From the NCBI GenBank assembly GCA_020796225.1, contig CM036756.1, positions 51,502,363-51,566,362 of the forward strand: a stretch of DNA of 64,000 bases, given 5' to 3'. The notes beneath the pieces are model-generated. The model had not been told where the DNA came from, made no database searches, and saw only the letters and a program-made list of their open reading frames with translations. A program made the position numbers and the translations under genes. Numbering within the stretch: the stretch's first letter is position 1; each line of letters opens with the position of its first letter. Shown piece by piece: positions 19,001-31,902 of the stretch. Source of the stretch: Arion vulgaris. Its lineage: Eukaryota > Mollusca > Gastropoda > Stylommatophora > Arionidae.

Positions 19001-22000
19001 AGAATTTCATTTTTGTCACAGTACACTATATATAGAATTTCATTTTTGTCACAGTACACTACATATATAATTTCATTTTTGTCACAGTACACTATATATA
19101 GAATTTCATTTTTGTCACAGTACACTACATATAGAATTTCATTTTTGTCACAGTACACTAAATATAGAATTTCATTTTTGTCACAGTACACTACATATAG
19201 AATTTCATTTTTGTCACAGTACACTACATATAGAATTTCATTTTTGTCACAGTACACTACATATAGAATTTCATTTTTGTCACAGTACACTACATATAGA
19301 ATTTCATTTTTGTCACAGTACACTACATATAGAATTTCATTTTTGTCACAGTACACTAATTAGAATTTCATTTGTCACTACATAATAGAATTTCATTTTT
19401 GTCACAGTACACTACATATAGAATTTCATTTTTGTCACAGTACACTACATATAGAATTTCATTTTTGTCACAGTACACTACATATAGAATTTCATTTTTG
19501 TCACAGTACACTACATATAGAATTTCATTTTTGTCACAGTACACTACATATAGAATTTCATTTTTGTCACAGTACACTACATATAGAATTTCATTTTTGT
19601 CACAGTACACTACATATAGAATTTCATTTTTGTCACAGTACACTACATATAGAATTTCATTTTTGTCACAGTACACTACATATAGAATTTCATTTTTTGT
19701 CACAGTACACTAATATAGAATTTCATTTTGTCACAGTACACTACATATAGAATTTCATTTTTGTCACAACTAACTAATATAGAATTTCATTTTTGTCACA
19801 GTACACTACATATAGAATTTCATTTTGTCACAGTACAACTACATATAGAATTTCATTTTTGTCACAGTACACTACATATAGAATTTCATTTTTGTCACAG
19901 TACATATCATATAGAATTTCATTTTTGTCACATGAACATTCTGACAATATAGAATTTCATTTTTGTCACAGTACACTACATATAGAATTTCATTTTTGAT
20001 ATAATCATTGTCAAACACTACATATAGAATTTCATTTTGTCACAGTACACTACATATAGAATTTCATTTTGTCACAGTACACTACATATAGAATTTCATT
20101 TTTGTCACAGTACACTACATATAGAATTTCATTTTTGTCACAGTACACTACATATAGAATTTCATTTTTGTCACAGTACACTACATATAGAATTTCATTT
20201 TTGTCACAGTACACTACATATAGAATTTCATTTTTGTCACAGTACACTACATATAGAATTTCATTTTTGTCACAGTACACTACATATAGAATTTCATTTT
20301 TGTCACAGTACACTACATATAGAATTTCATTTTTGTCACAGTACACTATATATAGAATTTCATTTTTGTCACAGTACACTACATATAGAATTTCATTTTT
20401 GTCACAGTACACTATATATAGAATTTCATTTTTGTCACAGTACACTACATATAGAATTTCATTTTTGTCACAGTACACTACATATAGAATTTCATTTTTG
20501 TCACAGTACACTATATATAGAATTTCATTTTTGTCACAGTACACTACATATAGAATTTCATTTTTGTCACAGTACACTACATATAGAATTTCATTTTGTC
20601 ACAGACACTACATATAAATTTCATTTGTCACAGTACACTAATATAGAATTTCATTTTGTCACAGTACACTATATATAGAATTTCATTTTGTCACAGTACA
20701 CTACATATAGAATTTCATTTTTGTCACAGTACACTACATATAGAATTTCATTTTTGTCACAGTACACTAAATATAGAATTTCATTTTTGTCACAGTACAC
20801 TAAATATAGAATTTCATTTTTGTCACAGTACACTACATATAGAATTTCATTTTTGTCACAGTACACTACATGATAAATTTCATTTTTGTCACAGTACACT
20901 ATCATATAGAATTTCATTTTTGTCACAGTACACTAATATAGAATTTCATTTTGTCACAGTACACTAATATAGAATTTCATTTTTGTCACAGTACACTATA
21001 TATAGAATTTCATTTTTGTCACAGTACACTACATATAGAATTTCATTTTTGTCACAGTACACTACATATAGAATTTCATTTTGTCACAGTACATACTATA
21101 TAGAATTTCATTTTTGTCACAGTACACTACATATAGAATTTCATTTTTGTCACAGTACACTAAATATAGAATTTCATTTTTGTCACAGTACACTATATAT
21201 AGAATTTCATTTTTGTCACAGTACACTACATATATAATTTCATTTTTGTCACAGTACACTACATATAGAATTTCATTTTTGTCACATACATAAATTACAT
21301 ATTAGAATTTCATTTTGTCACAGTACACTACATATAGAATTTCATTTTTGTCACAGTACACTACATATAGAATTTCATTTTTGTCACAGTACACTACATA
21401 TAGAATTTCATTTTTGTCACAGTACACTACATATATAGAATTTCATTTTGTCACAGTACACTACATATAGAATTTCATTTTTGTCACAGTACACTACATA
21501 TAGAATTTCATTTTTTGTCACAGTACACATCATATAGAATTTCATTTTGTCACAGTACACTATATATAGAATTTCATTTTTGTCACAGTACACTATATAG
21601 AATTTCATTTGTACAGTACACTATATAGAATTTCATTTTGTCACAGTACACTACATATAGAATTTCATTTTGTCACAGTACACTATCATATAGAATTTCA
21701 TTTTTGTCACAGTACACTACATATAGAATTTCATTTTTGTCACAGTACACTACATATAGAATTTCATTTTTGTCACAGTACACTACATATAGAATTTCAT
21801 TTTTGTCACAGTACACTACATATAGAATTTCATTTTTGTCACAGTACACTACATATAGAATTTCATTTTTGTCACAGTACACTATATATAGAATTTCATT
21901 TTTTGTCACAGTACACTAATATAGAATTTCATTTTGTCACAGTACACTACATATAGAATTTCATTTTGTCACAGTACACTACATATAGAATTTCATTTTG

Positions 22001-23050
22001 TCACAGTACATAATATAGAATTTCATTTTTGTCACAGTACACTACATATAGAATTTCATTTTTGTCACAGTACACTAAATATAGAATTTCATTTTTGTCA
22101 CAGTACAATACATATAGAATTTCATTTTTGTCACAGTACACTATATATAGAATTTCATTTTTGTCACAGTACACTATATATAGAATTTCATTGTTGTCAC
22201 AGTACACTACATATAGAATTTCATTTTTGTCACAGTACACTAAATATAGAATTTCATTTTTGTCACAGTACACTACATATAGAATTTCATTTTGTCACAG
22301 TACATATATATAGAATTTCATTTTTGTCACAGTACACTAATATAGAATTTATTTTGTCACAGTACACTACATATAGAATTTCATTTTTGTCACAGTACAC
22401 TACATATAGAATTTCATTTTTGTCACAGTACACTATATATAGAATTTCATTTTTTGTCACAGTACACTATATATAGAATTTCATTTTTGTCACAGTACAC
22501 TACATATAGAATTTCATTTTTTGTCACAGTACACTAATATAAATTTCATTTTGTCACAGTACTACTACATATAGAATTTCATTTTGTCACAGTACACTAT
22601 ATATAGAATTTCATTTGTCACAGTACACTAATATAGAATCTTATTTTTGTCACAGTACACTACATATAGAGATTTCATTTTTGTCACAGTACACTACATA
22701 TAGAATTTCATTTTGTCACAGTAACCATATAGAATTTCATTTTGTCACAGTACACTATATATAGAATTTCATTTTGTCACAGTAACTACATATAGAATTT
22801 CATTTTGTCAAGTACATTATCATATAGAATTTCATTTGTCACATACACATCATATAGAATTTCATTTCTTGTCACAGTACACTAATATAGAATTTCATTT
22901 TGTCACAGTACACTATCATATAGAATTTCATTTTTGTCACAGTACACTATCATATAGAATTTATTTTGTCACAGTACACTATATATAGAATTTCATTTTT
23001 GTCACAGTACACTACATATAGAATTTCATTTTTGTCACAGCACACTACAT
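16086..23050. repeat. 33-bp array, main block (about 210 copies)
   Basis: This is the same 33-bp unit over about 7 kb. The base after cacta varies among c, t and a. The T-run is four, five or six long, and clusters of badly damaged copies occur (16086-16240, 17345-17460, 18120-18245, 22540-22960). Multiples of 11 codons give long open frames in several frames; none is a gene. Confidence 0.95.
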
Positions 23051-23486
23051 ATAGACTACGACAGAAACTTCCTAACGGTCCTACAATGAAAATCTGTGAC
23101 TAAAAACGAATCAAGAAATAAATGCAAAAAAACTAGAAGTGGAAAAAGAAGAGAAACAATAAAATATCAAATAAATATATAACTCATATACGTTAACCAT
23201 ATACACATATACAATATGGAGCATGAGAAGAGAAAGTATTAAGAAGAATAGGAATGTAGTGCGTTGAGTCCATGAGGTCGCAAGGTACCATATAACGAAA
23301 TAAAAGGATTCTCTAGATCCAAACAACTTCGATCATCAGAGAAACATGATCATATGTCTGTGACCTGGACATCGCGAGCTCCCAAATGGTCAGTTCCGTT
23401 GAAATGAGTGGCTACATGGGTCACATAACATTGACTTATATCATGCAAGTGTTGGCCGAAACGGTCAAATGCCTAATGTCATGTTC
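23051..23486 (-). mobile_element. PLE continuation with GIY-YIG domain remnant
   Basis: The minus strand encodes RFGQHLHDISQCYVTH, VATHFNGT, SDDRS and TLRPHGLNALHSYSS before the AT-rich 3' region (23230-23070). It aligns with 5022-5260 and 9221-9452 of the inverted pair. Here the two halves of the endonuclease C-terminus are in one frame, unlike in the pair. It is truncated at about 23486 where LINE sequence begins. Confidence 0.83.
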
Positions 23487-23765
23487 AGTCATTATTTCTG
23501 TTTTCTTATGATTGGTTTGATTTTCAGCCTAACCATCTGACTGTACTGGTTAAGGCGACAAGTATTTTCCTGGATATCTTTACCCGTATGAAATAGAAGT
23601 GCGATGTCGTCAGCAAAATCTAGGTCTTCCAGGGTAGCTGTGAGTGTCCATCCGATACCTCTTGCCTTATCTTCAGTTGTTTTACGCATCACCCAATCTA
23701 TGACAGTATTGAATAGTAGGGCTGACATTACACATTGACTTCCAACTTTAGCTCGGAGGTTTCAA
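23487..23765 (-). pseudogene. LINE RT fragment (CR1/RTE-like) with FADD box
   Basis: The minus strand reads CVMSALLFNTVIDWVMRKTT, GIGWTLTATLEDLDFADDIA and LNQYSQMVRLKI. This is the RT region around the catalytic FADD box; LSPLLF has become MSALLF. Both ends are truncated. Confidence 0.82.
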
Positions 23766-24329
23766 CACTGCATGCGAATTTGCTGTAACAGCTTTTTAAA
23801 ATGTTTATAAAACAGTGGAATTCTATACCATCTTAGAATATGTCATAGACTTTCATCATCATCATCATCGGTGTGTGGCGTTTCCTTTTTAGGTTTAACG
23901 TAACAATTGTTGGGATATTGAAGAACACTTTCAAACAGAATAAAGTTTGTTCTTTGTGCAATACTCTCTCGCAGATGACGTCCCATTTCTGCGAACAGAG
24001 GTCGAGTTATATGGGGAAAGTCCGGTGCAACGAAATCAATTCTATGCCTTTTAAACAGAATAACAGGATATTAGATGGATATATTCTTCACCATATTGGA
24101 AGACTTGAACTAAGCACTAAGCAAACAACAATGCTCTTATGGCACATACATATGAACACATTATAGATAAAACTACCGAGCTAAACAACACTGCAAGAGA
24201 ATTAGAAATTAAAAGAAAGCTCTGAGTAGAATAAAAAGCATTTATTCTAGGGTCAAACAAAATATCAAACAGTAGACTTTTCTTAGACACCAGTTTAGAA
24301 AACATGGACATATTCTGAAGAAAAACAAG
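23766..24329. other. Unassigned sequence
   Basis: I see no recognisable domain. A short (ATC)n run lies at 23855-23870. The longest plus frame (23873-24166) has no motif I recognise. Confidence 0.5.
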
Positions 24330-24500
24330 AAGATGGAAATAACTAAAACATATGATGAGAACGAATTCTGAGATACCTGCGAGGAGATGGGAAATAACTA
24401 AAACATATGATGAGAACGAATTCTGAGATACCTGCGAGGAGATGGGAAATAACTAAAACATATGATGAGAACGAATTCTGAGATACCTGCGAGCAGAATT
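24330..24500. repeat. 55-bp tandem repeat, three copies
   Basis: A unit starting atgggaaataactaaaacat and ending gatacctgcgaggag is repeated with period 55 (copies begin near 24331, 24386 and 24441). It lies upstream of a LINE 3' end. Confidence 0.88.
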
Positions 24501-24779
24501 ATCACTTTGACAACAGAAGAAAATATTACAAAGAACACCAAAAACAATTGGAGACTTAATATAGAGTACAAAATGCAAGGAATATCTTTGCCATGTACTA
24601 TTACTGCATGGACTATAACGATAGACAGACATAGAGAGTCCTCGTAGAAGACTCATGTGTAACAGGGAACTAAGAGACTTGACTAAACTAACTAGCACTG
24701 CAGACTATGAATGTATTCTAATGTAGTGCATGAATTCAGTGCAGCTTACACAATGTCAGCAAAAGAATATGTACATCAT

Positions 24780-25025
24780 CATCCACAAACGACGAATGGA
24801 AATGGATCGGACATATGATATGAATAGAGACTAACTCTGTCACAAAAATTGCACTGAGATGAACACCAGGAGTAAACGAAAACGTGGAAGACCTAAAACT
24901 ACCTGGAGGAGAACAGTAAAACAGAAATTGAAAGAAATGAATCACAGCTCAAACGCAATACATAGGACGGTCAAGAGCAAAGAAGTATGGCATGCATTTG
25001 TTGCTGCCCTAAGGGCCATACGCTA
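24780..25025 (+). pseudogene. LINE C-terminal fragment followed by microsatellite tail
   Basis: Across two frames the plus strand encodes EWKWIGHMI, SKRKRGRPKTTWRRTVKQ and SKEVWHAFVAALRAIR before a stop at about 25025. This is the RTE/CR1-type C-terminus, ending at an (AT)n/(AG)n tract that probably acts as its 3' tail. Confidence 0.75.
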
Positions 25026-25026
25026 A

Positions 25027-25027
<1 letters not shown>

Positions 25028-25104
<77 letters not shown>
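25028..25104. repeat. (AT)n(AG)n microsatellite
   Basis: An uninterrupted TA run is followed by a GA run immediately after the LINE stop codon. Confidence 0.95.
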
Positions 25105-25107
<3 letters not shown>

Positions 25108-25559
25108 TGAATAATTGATGCCACAGTAAATCGTGTACCAGTTGCAGAGTGGAGATATTTTACAAATATGTAAGCACTAACTTTAGACCAGAAACGTAGC
25201 AAATTGTTTATACATCGAGATTAGTTGTCTACGCCAATGCAATCTAACGTTGCTTGTATATTGGATGCTTCAGACTAATGATTTTGGAGGGGCGGGCGCC
25301 GTGTAGCAGTTGCAATAATGGTACTAACAACAAAAATAATAATAAAGTTATATTAATTTTAACAAAATTAATAACAACAGATACAAACGTAATTCTAACA
25401 TAAAATGTCATTTTTCAGTAAATATTGTGCTTAAGACAAACTGAAACAAACTGTTACTCGGAAATACTTTTGTCTTGAAATTCTGGTAAGCGTTAACGCC
25501 GGTGTAGTAAAACTAGGGCGCCTGTGATGTATAACATGGGCGTCGCGTAGGATAACACT
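25105..25559. other. Unassigned AT-rich sequence
   Basis: No coding motif is visible. A GC-rich patch (ggaggggcgggcgccgtgta) lies near 25288. Confidence 0.5.
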
Positions 25560-26012
25560 AGTCTACATGATCCAGTCGTCAGCAGTAGGTTCTCGATAGT
25601 TCTCCACAATGTTCTTCAAAATTTGTATCATGGGTCCTGGTTTGAGACTCCAGACCATTGAAAAGTTTGGGGCGGGAAGGAAATGGGGATTGCATGTTTG
25701 CAGAATGTCTTCGGTAGTCTTCGGGAGACGTGTGGGTCATTTTGGTACTTTGCCACTTTGAGATGCTTTCATTTTGTGAAGATGGACTTGTACAATACAG
25801 TTAGTGTGAGAAGCGATGGTGATTTGTTGGGTTATATTTAACTTTATGGTGTGGCCTTGTAGGCAATTGCTGCCCTTTCAAAGGATCCATGTGTATTTGT
25901 ATTTCACTTTGATAAGTGTTTGTCTTTCATCAGTGAGACTGTGGGGATATTGTTTATTTTGCCAGTTTGTCAGCTGCCTTATTCACAGCAATACCACCGT
26001 GTGCTGGAATTC

Positions 26013-27490
26013 ACTGCAGTAATACTTTGCTGTTGGTGGGTAGAGTAATACTTTGTTGTTGGTGGGCAGAGTAATATTTTGCTGTTGGTGGGCAGAGTAA
26101 TACTTTGTTGTTGGTGGGCAGAGTAATACTTTGCTGTTGGTGGACAGAGTAATACTTTGTTCTTGGTGGGAAAAGTAGTACTTTGTTGTTGGTGGGCAGA
26201 GTAATACTTTGTTGTTGGTGGGCAGAGTAATACTTTGTTGTTGGTGGCAAAGTAATACTTGTTGTTGGTGGCAGAGTAATACTTTGTTGTTGGTGGGCAG
26301 AGTAATACTTTGTTGTTGATGGACAGAGTAATACTTTGTTGTTGGTGGGCAGAGTAATACTTTGTTGTTGGTGGACAGAGTAATACTTTGTTCTTGGTGG
26401 GAAAAGTAGTACTTTGTTGTTGGTGGGCAGAGTAATACTTTGTTGGTGGGCAGATTAATTCTTTGTTCGTAGGCAGAGTAATACTTTGCTGTTGGTGGGC
26501 AGAGTAATACTTTATTGTTAGTGGGCAGAGTAATTCTTTGTTGGTGGGTAGAGTAATACTTTTATTGTTGGTGGGTAGAGTAATACATTGTTGTTGGTGG
26601 GCAAACTAATACTTTGTTGCTTGTTGGCAAAGTAGTATTTTGTTGTTGGTGGGCAGAGTAATACTTTGTTGTTGGTGGCAGAGTAATACTTTGTTGTAGG
26701 TGGGCAAAGTAATACTTTGTTGTTGGTGGGCAGAGTAATACTTTGTTGTTGGTAGTCAGAGTAATACTTTGTTGTTCGTAGGCAGAGTAATACTTTGTTG
26801 TTGGTGGGCAGAGTAATACTTTATTGTTGGTGGGCAGAGTAATACTTTGTTGGTGGGTAGAGTAATACTTTGTTGTTGGTGGGTAGAGTAATACTTTGTT
26901 GTTGGTGGGTAGAGTAATACATTGTTGTTTGTGGGCAAAGTAATACTTTGTTGCATGTTGGCAAAGTAGCACTTTGTTGTTGGTGGACAAAGTAATACTT
27001 TGTTGTCGGTGGCAGAGTAATACTTTGTTGTAGGTGGGCAAAGTAATACTTTGTTGTTGGTGGGCAAAGTAATTCTTTATTGGTGGGCAGAGTAATACTT
27101 TGTTGTTGGTGGGTAGAGTAATACTTTGTTGTAAGTGGGCAGAGTAATACTTTGTTGTTGGTGGGCAAAGTAATTCTTTATTGGTGGGCAGAATAATACT
27201 TTGTTGTTGGTGGGTAGAGTAATACTTTGTTGTAAGTGGGCAGAGTAATACTTTGTTGTTGGTGGGCAAAGTAATTCTTTATTGGTGGGCAGAGTAATAC
27301 TTTGTTGTTGGTGGGCAAAGTAATACTTTGTTGTTGGTGGGCAAAGTAATACATTGTTGTTGGTGGGCAAAGTAATACATTGTTGTTGGTGGGCAAAGTA
27401 ATTCTTTATTGGTGGGCAGAGTAATACTTTGTTGTTGGTGGGCAAAGTAATACATTGTTGTTGGTGGGCAGAGTAATACTTTGTTGTTGG
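26013..27490. repeat. 26-bp array (about 57 copies) inside RNase H coding sequence
   Basis: The unit on plus is gtaatactttgttgttggtg followed by ggcaga. On minus the unit encodes the run PTNNKVLL in one register, which is also the flanking RNase H sequence just before the QWIPAH motif. Variants include shorter copies lacking a ttg triplet. Confidence 0.93.
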
Positions 27491-27576
27491 TGGACAACTA
27501 GTTTAAATGTTGTATAGGAGTTATTGTTAATGGATCCTCATGATATTTTGAAACGTATGGAGAGCTAACATGCAAT

Positions 27577-27947
27577 CGCACAGGAAGACTATATGTGATC
27601 TTCCAACACCTTCTGCACAGGAAGACTATATGTGATCTTCCAACACCTTCTGCACATGAAGACTATATGTGATCTTCCAACACCTTCTGCACAGGAAGAC
27701 TATATGTGATCTTCCAACACCTTCTGAACAGAAAGACTATATGTGATCTTCCAATACCTTCTGCACAGGAAGACTATATGTGATCTTCCAACACCTTCTG
27801 CACAGGAAGACTATATGTGATCTTCCAACACCTTCTGCACAGGAAGACTATATGTGATCTTCCAACACCTTCTGCACAGGAAGACTATATGTGATCTTCC
27901 AACACCTTCTGCACAGGAAGACTATATGTGATCTTCCAACACCTTCT
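27577..27947. repeat. 37-bp array (10 copies) inside RNase H coding sequence
   Basis: The unit is cacaggaagactatatgtga followed by tcttccaacaccttctg. On minus one frame reads EGVGRSHIVFLC, and the same residues continue into the unique RNase H sequence on both sides of the array. Two copies have single substitutions (acatgaag, gaacagaa). Confidence 0.95.
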
Positions 27948-28236
27948 GGTTCCTGTGTGGCGTCTATGATTACCTGTATATATATCTTGTAGTCTGTTTG
28001 CAGTTTCCCCTCCCTCTTTCCCTTAGAAATGACATAGTCTATTTTTGAGGTCTTGGATATAAGTATGTGTACCCCAGCTTTTCTTTTCCTTACTGCTTCC
28101 TCTGAAGGTTAGTCGGTGAAAACATGCATTGACTGTGAGGTTTGGTATTGTTTGTTGAGATGGTTGATGTTTTTAGTTTTACTAGATGCAATGAAGTAGA
28201 TTATATTGTCAATAGTATTTCTTGTCCAAATTGAAC

Positions 28237-28460
28237 CAGTTTACAAATATTATGATTACAAATATTATGATTACAAATATTATGATTACAAATTTTATGA
28301 TTACAAATATTATGATTACAAATATTATGATTACAAATATTATGATTACAAATATTATGATTACAAATATTACGATTACAAATATTATGATTACAAATAT
28401 TATGATTACAAATATTATGATTACAAATATTATGATTACAAATATTATGATTACAAATTA
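28237..28460. repeat. 15-bp array (about 15 copies)
   Basis: The unit is acaaatattatgatt, almost perfect, with one ttttatg variant and one tacg variant. It lies about 100 bp upstream (minus-strand sense) of the RNase H start. The unit also begins in flanking sequence (cagtttacaaatattatg). Confidence 0.95.
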
Positions 28461-28716
28461 TAACAAAGAAATGAACAATAATAGCAGAGGTATGGACACG
28501 TGATATTCTTGATTTTGTAAATATATTCTATGAGGAACCATTTTTCAAACAGAAAAATAGCAGACTTACATTGATTGTCCAATCATGGAGAGACCGCAGT
28601 GTTAATAGTATTGATAAGAAAGCACATACCATCCACGAACAGCATGATAATCAGTCTTCTCAGAAAAACATGGATAACAGATGAGGAAGAAGAGCCATAG
28701 ATTAGAGACAATAAGG
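28461..28716. other. Unassigned sequence between two arrays
   Basis: I recognise nothing. The last 30 bases merge into the 51-bp array. Confidence 0.5.
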
Positions 28717-30955
28717 AAATAAACAGAAATATCACTGAGACGACGGTTAGAGTTACGTTTTGGTGGGAAATATTTAGAAATATCACTGAGACGACGGTTA
28801 GAGTGAAGTTTTGGTGGGAAATATTTAGAAATATCACTGAGACGACGGTTAGAGTGAAGTTTTGGTGGGAAATATTTAGAAATATCACTGAGACGACGGT
28901 TAGTGTGACGTTTTGGTGGGGAAAAATTTAGAAATATCACTGAGACGACGGTTAGAGTGGAGCTTGGGGGGGGAAATATTTAGAAATGTCACTGAGACGA
29001 CGGTTAGAGTGACGTTTTGGTGGGAAATATTTAGAAATATCACTGAGACGACGGTTAGAGTGGAGCTTGGGGGGGAAATATTTAGAAATGTCACTGAGAC
29101 GACGGTTAGAGTGACGTTTTGGTGGGAAATATTTAGAAATATCACTGAGACGACGGTTAGAGTGGAGCTTGGGGGGGAAATATTTAGAAATGTCACTGAG
29201 ACGACGGTTAGAGTGACGTTTTGGTGGGAAATATTTAGAAATATCACTGAGACGACGGTTAGAGTGGAGCTTGGGGGGGGAAATATTTAGAAATATCACT
29301 GAGACGACGGTTAGAGTGACGTTTTGGTGGGAAATATTTAGAAATATCACTGAGACGACGGTTAGAGTGACGTTTTGGTGGGAAATATTTAGAAATATCA
29401 CTGAGACGACGGTTAGAGTGGAGCTTGGGGGGGGAAATATTTAGAAATGTCACTGAGACGACGGTTAGAGTGACGTTTTGGTGGGAAATATTTAGAAATA
29501 TCACTGAGACGACGGTTAGAGTGGAGCTTGGGGGGGGAAATATTTAGAAATGTCACTGAGACGACGGTTAGAGTGACGTTTTGGTGGGAAATATTTAGAA
29601 ATGTCACTGAGACGACGGTTAGAGTGGAGCTTGGGGGGGGAAATATTTAGAAATGTCACTGAGACGACGGTTAGAGTGGAGCTTGGGGGGGGAAATATTT
29701 AGAAATGTCACTGAGACGACGGTTAGAGTGGAGTTTTGGTGGGAAATATTTAGAAATGTCACTGAGACGACGGTTAGAGTGGAGTTTTGGTGGGAAATAT
29801 TTAGAAATGTCACTGAGACGACGGTTAGAGGGAGCTTGGGGGAAATATTTAGAAATGTCACTGAGACGACGGTTAGAGTGGAGCTTGGGGGGGGAAATAT
29901 TTAGAAATGTCACTGAGACGACGGTTAGAGTGACGTTTTGGTGGGAAATATTTAGAAATATCACTGAGACGACGGTTAGAGTGGAGCTTGGGGGGGGAAA
30001 TATTTAGAAATGTCACTGAGACGACGGTTAGAGTGGAGCTTGGGGGGGAAATATTTAGAAATGTCACTGAGACGACGGTTAGAGTGACGTTTTGGTGGGA
30101 AATATTTAGAAATGTCACTGAGACGACGGTTAGAGTGGAGCTTGGAAATATTTAGAAATGTCACTGAGACGACGGTTAGAGTGGAGCTTGGGGGGGAAAT
30201 ATTTAGAAATGTCACTGAGACGACGGTTAGAGTGGAGCTTGGGGGGGAAATATTTAGAAATGTCACTGAGACGACGGTTAGAGTGGAGCTTGGGGGGGGA
30301 AATATTTAGAAATGTCACTGAGACGACGGTTAGAGTGGAGTTTTGGTGGGAAATATTTAGAAATGTCACTGAGACGACGGTTAGAGTGGAGTTTGGTGGA
30401 AATATTTAGAAATGTCACTGAGACGACGGTTAGAGTGGAGCTTGAGGAAATATTTAGAAATGTCACTGAGACGACGGTTAGAGTGGAGCTTGGGGGGGGA
30501 AATATTTAGAAATGTCACTGAGACGACGGTTAGAGTGGAGCTTGGGGGGGGAAATATTTAGAAATGTCACTGAGACGACGGTTAGAGTGACGTTTTGGTG
30601 GGAAATATTTAGAAATGTCACTGAGACGACGGTTAGAGTGGAGCTTGGGGGGGAAATATTTAGAAATGTCACTGAGACGACGGTTAGAGTGGAGCTTGGG
30701 GGGGGAAATATTTAGAAATGTCACTGAGACGACGGTTAGAGTGGAGCTTGGGGGGGAAATATTTAGAAATGTCACTGAGACGACGGTTAGAGTGGAGTTT
30801 TGGTGGGAAATATTTAGAAATGTCACTGAGACGACGGTTAGAGTGGAGTTTTGGTGGGAAATATTTAGAAATGTCACTGAGACGACGGTTAGAGTGGGCT
30901 TGGGATATTGAAATGTCACTGGACGACGGTTAAGTGAGTTTTGGGAAATAAAATG
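28717..30955. repeat. 51-bp array (about 44 copies) with two alternating variants
   Basis: The core gaaatatcactgagacgacg plus gttagag is constant. It is followed either by tgacgttttggtggg or by tggagcttggggggg. From about 28920 to 29640 the two types mostly alternate, and the first base of the next unit core (aaatat or aaatgt) follows the type. This gives a 102-bp higher-order repeat. Later copies are mainly the G-rich type, some with deletions in the G-run. Length 51 keeps frames open; no gene is implied. Confidence 0.95.
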
Positions 30956-31734
30956 AGAAAACAGTAAAATTGAGGACTTGCTAATATAGCAATTTCATTA
31001 AGGCGTAAAGTAGAACAAAATACCGTTGGTTCTCTTTTCGTATTTCTATTTTCATTTGTTTCATGATACAATCAAGAGAAAGATAGAACAATTAACTAAG
31101 ATAAACTAATTGTTGTGACAAGATAAGATGGAAAGTAGAAAGCTCAACATCATGGCAAGGACAAAATAAACAGTAGTTCTGATGAATAACAACAATGATT
31201 GTAATTTGCTACTGATATCTACGCCAGCTTAGACAATTCATGCGAGACTGGAGAGAACCAAATAGGTAGGAGAAAAGAGATCAATTTTAAAGGATCGATA
31301 CCATACAATCTAGCATGTAGAGAGTTGCGATACTAGAATTGTTATGGAAAAGTGTGTGATTCTAGCACGCTTCATCGATTGTCTCTTCACATGTTCCGTT
31401 CCCATATACTTTGTTCCTGCTATTAATCTAGCTTCAACTTTTGATGGAACTATCGATTCAAGTTGGTATTATCTGATCTATTTAATCACTATAAAACACG
31501 TTACCTTGGCTTATACATAATTCATTGGGATATCAATTTACAATACTGTCGCTATGATATACATGTATGCTATACACATACTATGATATACGTGTATGGT
31601 ATACTTCATAGCATCAAATCAACTACCAAAATATATCTGACTGTTTAACAATGCAAACAAAGTTATTCTTCCAACTTGAAACCTCCACAAACCACCAGAG
31701 CAATAATATATATATATATAAAGGAAACAGTAAG

Positions 31735-31766
<32 letters not shown>

Positions 31767-31779
31767 ATGTACTGTTGAC
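30956..31779. other. Unassigned sequence with TA microsatellites
   Basis: No coding motif is visible. (TA)n tracts lie at 31700-31718 and 31736-31762. Confidence 0.6.
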
Positions 31780-31902
31780 TGGTCTTCCAGCAGATCAGAC
31801 AAGAAAATATGCATACAAAGAAGAGGTAGAGGAGAGAAGAGAAATGGACGTAAGAGACGAGCTGGACAGAGACGGTTTAGAAGAAAGACAGATCGACTTG
31901 CT

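Larger units (their letters stand above)
25560..28135 (-). pseudogene. LINE RNase H domain, split by two tandem arrays
   Basis: On the minus strand the domain starts near 28130 with HVFTD, stop, then SEEAV, resembling the first RNase H motif TDGSxEEAV. It continues LQTDYK, IQVIIDATQ and SHIVFLC at about 27960. The 37-bp array follows, then SHIVFLCDCMLALHTFQN (27590-27560) and LTITPIQHLN, stop, LSTNNKVLL (27530-27490). The 26-bp array follows, then Q, stop, IPAHGGIAVNKAADKLAK (26010-25950), matching the WIPAHxGIxGNExADxLAK motif. A cysteine-poor C-terminal tail with TTEDILQTCNPH runs to about 25600. Three stops and several frameshifts make it dead. It is typical of RNase H-bearing LINEs in molluscs. 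Confidence 0.8.

Noticed and set aside
16264..22476. Many 60-215-codon frames with MSQYTTYRISF repeats
   Set aside because: They are translations of the 33-bp array in different frames and strands.
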